From Kriegella sp965368185 (GTDB taxonomy: Bacteria; Bacteroidota; Bacteroidia; Flavobacteriales; Flavobacteriaceae), in assembly GCA_965368185.1 (NCBI GenBank), contig CBDULZ010000058.1:1-31351 (forward strand): a DNA stretch of 31,351 nucleotides. The letters run 5' to 3'. Both the position numbers and the translations under genes were made by a program. Position 1 is the first letter of the stretch; the number at the start of each line of letters is the position of its first letter. Positions 25,701 through 31,351 of the stretch are shown here, in pieces. The notes beneath the pieces were generated by a model. That model searched no databases. It was not told the DNA's origin and was given only the letters and a program-made list of their open reading frames with translations.

Positions 25701-26098
25701 TTGCCACTTACCGAGCAATAAATATCTAGGTAACCATCCTGGTTAATATCGACAAAGGTAGTTCCTGAAAACCAGCGACCATCTCCAGATATTCCGGCAT
25801 GCTCGGATATATCCTCAAACTTTAAACCACCCTTGTTCAAGTAGAGCCTGTTAGGAACCATGTTTCCTGTAAAAAAAACATCTTCAAGACCATCGTTGTT
25901 TATATCACCGGTTGAAACCCCGCCTCCCAAATACATATACGGATAAGTGAAATAATTGTTTTTATGGGTCTCAAACAGTTCATTCTTAAAATCAATTCCC
26001 GTTTCGGATGCATCAAGTTTCGAGAATAATTTCTTTTGCTTTTGTTCACAGGATAAAATCAACACAGCTACAGCAACAACACAAATCAATCTTTTCAT
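22793..26098 (-). CDS. FG-GAP/VCBS repeat lipoprotein with ASPIC/UnbV domain
   Basis: A 1101-residue protein. The ATG at 26098 (MKRLICVVAVAVLILSC) gives a signal with lipobox LILSC17; an upstream in-frame non-ATG start would put hydrophobic residues before it and is less likely. The body has Ca2+-site repeats of the form D-x-[DN]-x-DG followed by a beta strand. Seven (GDINNDG to SDLDNDG) precede an ASPIC/UnbV domain at about residues 505-600 (NGSKVSVYTPNG, VQWPNGKLTKL). Six more plus one degenerate copy (NDFDENETSD) follow it. This fits two seven-bladed propellers. It is the third gene after susC and susD, so it is probably a cell-surface partner in substrate binding. No catalytic residues are recognised. 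Confidence 0.9.
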   Translation of the reverse strand: MKRLICVVAVAVLILSCEQKQKKLFSKLDASETGIDFKNELFETHKNNYFTYPYMYLGGGVSTGDINNDGLEDVFFTGNMVPNRLYLNKGGLKFEDISEHAGISGDGRWFSGTTFVDINQDGYLDIYCSVSGKEAPHNNVLFVNNQDNTFTEKAAEYGIDCDGHSIQSSFFDYDKDGDLDLYVANYPPTSFIAPVEYYAYMRDNHELKDSDRLYRNDGGHFTDVTIEAGVSSFGLSLGLVTSDVNNDGYADIFISNDFQSPDFLFINNQDGTFTDQIQTSLQQTSFFGMGADIADINNDGFMDIFQLDMSAPDHFRSKANMSGMDIDAFYEAVDRGLHHQNMQNSMQLSNGNESGELPLFSNIARFSGVSSTDWSWAGLLADFDNDGWKDLFVTNGIRRDVNNKDFYGKYRDFFNKMESDPDYKDKEEEVELLNYLEEMPSEKLSNYMFRNNHELGFIQKTEEWGFEEKTFSNGVAYSDLDNDGDLDLVINNLEDVATIYENNGSKSNQVTFDLNGSGDILPNGSKVSVYTPNGLQVQEYNLVRGYMSSVTPLLHFGLGEEKQIDSVLVQWPNGKLTKLTGLAINQRLVIPYEDDKVISLPQYHQTAMKRFQTVDMPDLYRHAENKFNDFQLEVLLPHKNSTLGPAVATGDLNGDGTDDYIVGGAIGGLSAAYVQNEQGEFKKLDIEDLSKDKYHEDLGILIFDADNDGDNDFYVASGGNEFQQGSPGYKDRLYENVGENKFRKNEGALPDFSISGLNVTANDFDHDGDLDLFVGGRLIPKKYPYPSDSYILENVSTPDGPKFIDATEKILPALKSIGLVTASSWVDFDNDGWEDLVVVGEWMPIKFFKNTGGTFTDVSAQLLKGKSSGWWFAIEKGDFDNDGDQDLIVGNLGKNYKYQASEASPFKVYLNDFDENETSDIVLSYKKGDTELPVRGRQCSSQQMPAIKTKFKDYNSFASASLKQIYTTQMLEASLSYEVTSFSSIYLENKDGRFVAKELPLLAQLSSINKFIVDDFNEDGNLDVVLAGNLYNSEVETPRNDASFGLLLQGDGKGDFEAKTMMETGLKIVGDVRDMELLSVNGEKHILAAKNDDQMQLIKVN

Positions 26099-26139
26099 CA
26101 GCAATAAAAAAGTAATATTAAAAATAATCCTAAAATAAG

Positions 26140-26169
26140 AATAACCCCGCAAGTTAGCTAAGGGTTATT
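26140..26169 (-). terminator. Hairpin between susD and the FG-GAP gene (terminator or attenuator)
   Basis: On the minus strand AATAACCC pairs with GGGTTATT around a 13-14 base loop, followed by CTTATTTT. The T-tract is weak on both strands. It lies in a 97-bp gap, downstream of susD and upstream of the third gene, so partial termination or mRNA stabilisation is likely. Confidence 0.55.
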
Positions 26170-26195
26170 CTTTTTAAATGTTAAAAGTAAAAAAT

Positions 26196-28067
26196 CTAGT
26201 ACCCAGGATTCTGGATAATGGACTGATCTTTATCGATCTCTTCCTGCTTGATCGGCATAAAGTATACGTGATCTTGCCACAGCCGATTTTCAAAAACGAT
26301 ATCAGTAGGTCTGTATTCATAGTCGAACAAGCTGGTATCTTTTCTGTAATCTGACGGTGCAACCGTGGTACCCGGTTTCTGGGTTGCCTGAATATCGACC
26401 CGCTGCACCTGTTGGTTCAATGACCTTGGCCCTTCCAACCAGCGTTTCATATCAAACAGTCGCGCATCTTCATTCACCAATTCCTTATCGCGCTCACGAC
26501 GATAGAGTTCTACCAAGTCATCGCCGGAAGCAGTGACCGCAGGTAACCCGTTTCTAAAACGTAGTTTATTCAACCACGTAATCGCCTCTGCTTCATCACC
26601 AACACCGAGATTCGCCTCAACATAATTTAACAAAATTTCGGTATATCGAATATATGGGGATGCAATTTTTTGCTGGCTGCCCGGCCATGAAGCGGGTAAA
26701 CGCGGATCCATAAATTTTCTGAAATAATAGCCTGTACGCGAACCGTTCCAATCTTCGATAGGCCCTTGCCGGGTATCGACACCATTGACTGTCGTACCGT
26801 CCGAAAATTTATAAAAACCGGTCTGAATTTCATTGAATTTATCAAACTTGATAACATCTTCGGTCCTCTGTTTCCAAGGTGCCCCATCAAAAAGAATGGA
26901 CGCATAGAAGCGGGCTTCCCGATTTTCATAGGGCGCCGCGGCATGTGCAGGATTATCCCAGTCAAACTCGGCACCATCTTCCATCGTATACTTCGCAACT
27001 AAGGCTTCGGTAGGGGTTGTACCCGCCCATTCGTGATAACCGTTCGGGCCATGGAACTGCGCCAATCGTGCGGGTCCATTATTACCCGAAGCATTATAGG
27101 TTCTTGAATCAAAACCAAAGTTATCGACCAATCGACCCCAAATAAACTCTTGGTTTTCATGGCCCTGCAACCAAATATCCTCATAATTCTGAAAAGCCTC
27201 TTCTTGGGTAGCGGGAGCCGTATAATCCAGCTTATAGCCCGTTGTTGCGTCTAGCAAAGCTTTTGAAGCAACCCTTGCCGCTTCCCATCGTTGCTCCTGA
27301 CTGCCACTGGTCCAGCCAATTAACTCAGGGTTACTGTATCCTGCAATCGTTGCAACGGACGAAGCCTTGGATGGTTCGTACAAGTCACTTGCCACATGGG
27401 TCAACACCCTTGATTTCAGGGCCAAGGCAGTGATTCTATGCGCCCTTGCCTTTGAAGCGGGGGCATCATCCAACAATACTATGGCCCGGTCAAGGTCTTC
27501 AATAATTTGATTTACTGTTTCCTCAAAAGTAGCCCTTGGATTGTTTGCCTCACTATCCAATTCAAGCGGTTCTGTCAGTAGAACAACACCACCGAACTGT
27601 CGCATCAATTGTGTGTAAAAATGTGCTCGCATAAAAAGAGCCTCCCCCAGCAATTGATCGATTTCATCTTGATTCATACCCGAGGCATTTTCCGGTAGTC
27701 TCTGAATAGCCTTATTTGCACTACGAATAAAGGGGTAAAGCTGCGGCCAACTCATCCACTGCATATCCATAAAATTACCTGCCGGATTCATTTTACCTTC
27801 AGTATACCCGTCAACACCACGACCGGGGTGGGTAAATACGGCTTGATCGGTAAATGCATCCGTAGTCTCTTCCCGAGTCATGGTACCCGCCCATGTGCCT
27901 TGGTACAAATCAAGCACCGCCGCTTCCGTCAATTTTTTATCGGCCCAAACTTGACCTTCAGAAGCTTGACTTAGCGGGGTGGTTTCCAAAAAATCGTCAT
28001 TACAACTGGCAATGAACAAGGCGAACAAGACCAGCGTTGTTAGTTTTAATATATTCTTTCTCATCAT
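26196..28067 (-). CDS. SusD/RagB family outer-membrane lipoprotein
   Basis: A 623-residue protein. The N-terminus MMRKNILKLTTLVLFALFIASC has a lipobox with Cys22, followed by Asn-Asp-Asp, an acidic surface-export-type signal. Next comes the family-typical DFLETTPLSQASEGQVWAD. The middle carries a TPR-like helical region (LGEALFMRAHFYTQLMRQFGGVVL) and the C-terminal SusD segment SPYIRYTEILLNYVEANLG, then LNKLRFRNGLP and RERDKELVNEDARLFDMKRW. SusD caps the partner SusC barrel and binds substrate at the cell surface. It lies 6 bp after susC, a tight pair. The substrate is unknown, since no degrading enzyme lies in the window. Confidence 0.97.
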   Translation of the reverse strand: MMRKNILKLTTLVLFALFIASCNDDFLETTPLSQASEGQVWADKKLTEAAVLDLYQGTWAGTMTREETTDAFTDQAVFTHPGRGVDGYTEGKMNPAGNFMDMQWMSWPQLYPFIRSANKAIQRLPENASGMNQDEIDQLLGEALFMRAHFYTQLMRQFGGVVLLTEPLELDSEANNPRATFEETVNQIIEDLDRAIVLLDDAPASKARAHRITALALKSRVLTHVASDLYEPSKASSVATIAGYSNPELIGWTSGSQEQRWEAARVASKALLDATTGYKLDYTAPATQEEAFQNYEDIWLQGHENQEFIWGRLVDNFGFDSRTYNASGNNGPARLAQFHGPNGYHEWAGTTPTEALVAKYTMEDGAEFDWDNPAHAAAPYENREARFYASILFDGAPWKQRTEDVIKFDKFNEIQTGFYKFSDGTTVNGVDTRQGPIEDWNGSRTGYYFRKFMDPRLPASWPGSQQKIASPYIRYTEILLNYVEANLGVGDEAEAITWLNKLRFRNGLPAVTASGDDLVELYRRERDKELVNEDARLFDMKRWLEGPRSLNQQVQRVDIQATQKPGTTVAPSDYRKDTSLFDYEYRPTDIVFENRLWQDHVYFMPIKQEEIDKDQSIIQNPGY

Positions 28068-28073
28068 AGTAAT

Positions 28074-31000
28074 TTAAAATGTTATTTGAAATCCTACATT
28101 CAACGTTTTCAACATGGGATATGAACTCCCATTGGTTACGCGGCCTCCACTTATCCCCTGTGTTGCATCGTCTTGACCAACTCCATTGTTGGAAAGGTCT
28201 GAATTACTGATTTGCAAAATCTCTGGATCGAACGGAAAGTCTGTAAAGGTAATCAGGTTTGTACCCGATATCGAAATACGCAGGCTTTCGGCACCTATTG
28301 TCTCAATAATTCCTTGTTCAAACGAATAGCCAATCTCGAGATTCTTTAAACGGAAGTAATCGCGTGTATCAAGATACGCATTTGTTTGACCAGAATACCA
28401 TTGATCACCCCGGTCAGCCAGTCTTGGAATGTTCGCATCTGGATTATCCAATGACCATGCACGATCACGAACCTGACGCTGTACATTGGCTAAAGTACCT
28501 GACATAAAACTCCACTCATAATTGCTATACCCTCCGGTTGCCCCGGCCCAATACATATTAAAGTCGATATTCTTGTAGTTGATGCCCGTATTAATTCCAA
28601 ACTGGGTATCGGCAAAAGCACTGCCACCGACCCGGGTTTTGTCTTCCGGACCAATTTTACCATCACCACTAATATCACGTACTCGCGCATCTCCCGGTTT
28701 AAGGGCAGCTGTCACCCCACTATAATCCAAAGGCTCCGAATCAATTTCAGCTTGTGAAGCAAAAACCCCATCAAACTCGTAGAGCAAGGGACGCCCAATT
28801 TCGCCGCCGGTCTGACGTTGCCATGGTCTGTCTTCGAGGGCAGGTTCGTCAAAGAATACTAATTTATTGTTCGAATCACTAAAATTAATTGTTACGGAGT
28901 AATCAAAACCATTATCGTTACCGCCATTTAGACCTAAGCTTATTTCGTAACCCGTATTCTCGAATTCTCCAATGTTAACCGCCGGGGCAGCAATACCACT
29001 GTATTCAGGCAATGTTCGTAAAGGTACCGTTAAGATATCCTCCCTTGAATTTTTATAGAAATCCAACCCAATCGATAGTTTATTGTTCAAGGTACGTAAA
29101 TCAAAGCCGATATTCTGAGAGGTAGAGGTTTCCCAAGTAATATTGGGGTTGGCGACATTACTTTCATAAGCCGTCGTAGCCACTGATTCAAGGCCTGTTT
29201 GCGATAATTCATATGCATTCAAGTACTGAAACCGATCTACGTTATCATTACCCAATTGCCCCCAAGAACCTCGAAGTTTGAAATAATCAATAAACGGCAA
29301 AGCCTTTTGAAAAAAGCCTTCCTCTGAAAGCACGTATCCTGCAGATACTCCAGGAAAAAATCCGTACCGGTTGTTTTCCGGAAAGAGGTACGAACCATCA
29401 TACCTAAACAAGAATTCCAAAAGATACTTTTCTTTAAAGTCATAGTTCAACCGTCCGAAATAATTCAATCGAGCCGTTTCAAAACCGCGGCCCTCACTAC
29501 TTTGGCCTTCAGTACCCCCCAAATCTAACTGTGCCAAATCACTGGATAAGAAAAACCGTTTAAATGCACCAAAGAACTGTTGTTCTGATTCTTCATGGGT
29601 AATACCACCAAGCAACTTGAAAGAATGTTCGCCAAACTCCTTTTCATAGGATCCTGTGAGCGTTGCCGTAAAATCGGTTTTCGTCGTATGTTGCTGCGTC
29701 AAGCTTGGATCTACCGGACCACGTTCTGCCGGAGTCAAACCCGAAGAATTTCGATTTACCCCATCCCAAGTGTAGAGAATCCACGGCCTGTTCCATGCCT
29801 TATACTCATAATTGGCCTTGTCATAGGAAACGACACCTCTAAATTGAAGCCCTTTAACCATTGGCACATCATAACTTAGCCCAATATTACTTTGCACAAA
29901 GTTATTGCCCGTATCAACATATCCGGGACCATCGGTAACCCGAATTGCCGGGTTGTTACCGTTTTCAATATCCGGACCCACCTCGCCTGTAGGCCAGTAG
30001 GCAGGAAACCATGGGTATTGCCTTACCAAATCACTAAAAACACCATCAGCCGTTCGGGTCGCTCTGTAATTTTCCTCTTGTCTTGAATACAACCCGACGT
30101 CTACGCTCAAGGACTCACTAATTTGCGCATCAAGGTTTACCCTAAGATCGTATTGCTCATAACCTTTGGGAGCGTTCCTAAAGTTAACGTCTTGTCGAAG
30201 ATGACCCAAGGAAGCCATATACCTAATACTTTCAGTACCACCTGAAACCTGTAAGTTTTGGCGTGCAATAGGCGCACCGGTAGTGGTCACCTCATCCATC
30301 CAATCAGTATCGGGATACAACCATGGATCAGTACCTGCAGCGGTATTGGCAATCCTTTCATTGGTAAAAGTCGGGTTGACTACCTCACCATTGTCACCAC
30401 GGGTATAAGGCGCGCCTCTACCCGCATGGGCAGCGTTCCATTCTCCCACGGGTAATTTATATACATTAAGTACATTTACCAAATCCATATATTCTGCTCC
30501 AGTCAACATCTCTGGTGTTGTGGTAAAATTTTGTAGCCCATAGGTCGAACTGATCTTAACTTTGGGCGTACCAACCTTACCTTTTTTGGTAGTTACCAAT
30601 ATAACCCCATTTGCGGCACGAGCCCCGTAGATAGCTGCCGAGGCATCTTTAAGTACCGAGATACTTTCGATATCGGCCGGATTGATTCTTGCCAACCCTC
30701 CTTCACGGTCTGGGATACCATCAATAACGACCAATGCCGACGAGTTGTTAAAGGTATTAGTTCCACGAACCCTGATTCCCGGGGTATCGGCTCCTGGAAT
30801 CGCTTGACCTGTATCTACAAACAGGCCTGGAACTTTTCCAGCAAGGGCAGCCCCTAAATTGGGTGCCGATGATTTCTCAAGTGTCTCGCCGTCAACACTG
30901 GCAACCGACCCCGTAAGCGTTGCCTTTTTCTGTGTGCCATAGCCGACCACTACGACTTCATCCAAAGCCGCTACATCTTCTTCCATAGCAGCATTCAAGG

Positions 31001-31316
31001 TGCTTTGACTATTAACCGGCAGTTCAATGGTCTTAAAACCAATATAACTGAACCTTAGGCTTGTCGTCCCATCATCCAAAGAAATAGAATAATTACCATC
31101 AAAATCGGTAACTACTCCTTTTGTGGCATCATTAACATCGACAACTGATACCCCTGGCAAGGGCATTCCATCGGCCGTTGACGTAACCGTCCCTGACACC
31201 GTAACATCTTGTGCATTTGAAATCTGTATTAAAAATACACTAAAAATTAAAAATGCCAGCATTGTCTTGCTATTGACAATATGGCATTTTCTTTTACAAA
31301 GAAATTTGTTTTCCAT
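28074..31316 (-). CDS. SusC/RagA family TonB-linked outer-membrane transporter
   Basis: A 1080-residue protein from the ATG at 31316 (MENKFLCKRK); an in-frame TTG at 31346 would add ten residues and is less likely. A signal-like hydrophobic stretch (MLAFLIFSVFLIQISNA) precedes a carboxypeptidase-regulatory-like domain (GTVTSTADGMPLPGVSVVD, DFDGNYSISL, LRFSYIGFKT). The SusC signature DEVVVVGYGTQKKATLTGSV leads into the plug domain (AALAGKVPGLFV, SISVLKDASAAIYGARAANG). The rest is a beta barrel ending LKTLNVGFQITF with terminal Phe. It imports a substrate with SusD, powered by TonB. The gene is complete, but its promoter and any upstream regulator lie beyond the window. Confidence 0.97.
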   Translation of the reverse strand: MENKFLCKRKCHIVNSKTMLAFLIFSVFLIQISNAQDVTVSGTVTSTADGMPLPGVSVVDVNDATKGVVTDFDGNYSISLDDGTTSLRFSYIGFKTIELPVNSQSTLNAAMEEDVAALDEVVVVGYGTQKKATLTGSVASVDGETLEKSSAPNLGAALAGKVPGLFVDTGQAIPGADTPGIRVRGTNTFNNSSALVVIDGIPDREGGLARINPADIESISVLKDASAAIYGARAANGVILVTTKKGKVGTPKVKISSTYGLQNFTTTPEMLTGAEYMDLVNVLNVYKLPVGEWNAAHAGRGAPYTRGDNGEVVNPTFTNERIANTAAGTDPWLYPDTDWMDEVTTTGAPIARQNLQVSGGTESIRYMASLGHLRQDVNFRNAPKGYEQYDLRVNLDAQISESLSVDVGLYSRQEENYRATRTADGVFSDLVRQYPWFPAYWPTGEVGPDIENGNNPAIRVTDGPGYVDTGNNFVQSNIGLSYDVPMVKGLQFRGVVSYDKANYEYKAWNRPWILYTWDGVNRNSSGLTPAERGPVDPSLTQQHTTKTDFTATLTGSYEKEFGEHSFKLLGGITHEESEQQFFGAFKRFFLSSDLAQLDLGGTEGQSSEGRGFETARLNYFGRLNYDFKEKYLLEFLFRYDGSYLFPENNRYGFFPGVSAGYVLSEEGFFQKALPFIDYFKLRGSWGQLGNDNVDRFQYLNAYELSQTGLESVATTAYESNVANPNITWETSTSQNIGFDLRTLNNKLSIGLDFYKNSREDILTVPLRTLPEYSGIAAPAVNIGEFENTGYEISLGLNGGNDNGFDYSVTINFSDSNNKLVFFDEPALEDRPWQRQTGGEIGRPLLYEFDGVFASQAEIDSEPLDYSGVTAALKPGDARVRDISGDGKIGPEDKTRVGGSAFADTQFGINTGINYKNIDFNMYWAGATGGYSNYEWSFMSGTLANVQRQVRDRAWSLDNPDANIPRLADRGDQWYSGQTNAYLDTRDYFRLKNLEIGYSFEQGIIETIGAESLRISISGTNLITFTDFPFDPEILQISNSDLSNNGVGQDDATQGISGGRVTNGSSYPMLKTLNVGFQITF

Positions 31317-31351
31317 ACTTTTTGAGTTGTGTGATTGGTTATTCAATAATT

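Overview
The window looks like chromosomal DNA of a marine member of the Flavobacteriaceae (Bacteroidetes). The evidence is a full Na+-translocating NADH:quinone reductase operon, a SusC/SusD outer-membrane uptake pair, type IX secretion genes (a type B sorted protein and a T9SS plug protein), and several promoters with the Bacteroidetes -7 element TAnnTTTG instead of a sigma70-type -10 box. Family assignments come from reading the translated sequence; no database search was run.

Layout. 1-2188 (+): the 3' end of a large tail-fibre-like surface protein, then a T9SS type B sorted protein 4 bp downstream. 2328-4336 (+): a GNAT acetyltransferase, a Tat-exported VanY-like D,D-peptidase and an M48 metalloprotease. 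4540-4707 (+): a 55-residue membrane protein, separated from a convergent periplasmic ankyrin protein (-) by a shared terminator. 5428-6273 (-): an AraC-O6-methylguanine methyltransferase fusion. 6514-9663 (+): gpmI, map and a class I methyltransferase. 9743-17316 (-): the nqrABCDEF operon, a terminator, then a 122-residue protein overlapping apbE. 17466-21962 (+): the T9SS plug protein, a decayed DUF3667 gene, apaG and pruA. 22151-22663 (+): an exported DinB-fold protein. 22793-31316 (-): a susC-susD-FG-GAP/ASPIC lipoprotein operon. No stretch above 300 bp lacks a gene. I saw no tRNA, rRNA, CRISPR, insertion sequence or phage integrase.

How the genes work together. NqrA-F would oxidise NADH, reduce quinone and export Na+. 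ApbE would attach FMN to NqrB (Thr258) and NqrC (Thr222). The unassigned 122-residue protein, translationally coupled to apbE, is the best candidate here for an uncharacterised NQR-associated factor. The SusC/SusD pair imports an unknown substrate across the outer membrane. The third operon gene encodes a lipoprotein with two sets of seven calcium-site repeats around an ASPIC/UnbV domain. No glycoside hydrolase or peptidase accompanies it in the window, so the substrate cannot be named.

Most worth a second look: the apbE-coupled 122-residue protein, the 7 + ASPIC + 7 repeat arrangement, the DUF3667 pseudogene between intact genes, the 55-residue protein, and a predicted leaderless transcript for the AraC-MGMT gene. 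None amounts to an obviously new defence or mobile system; the window is mostly core flavobacterial genome plus one nutrient-uptake locus.
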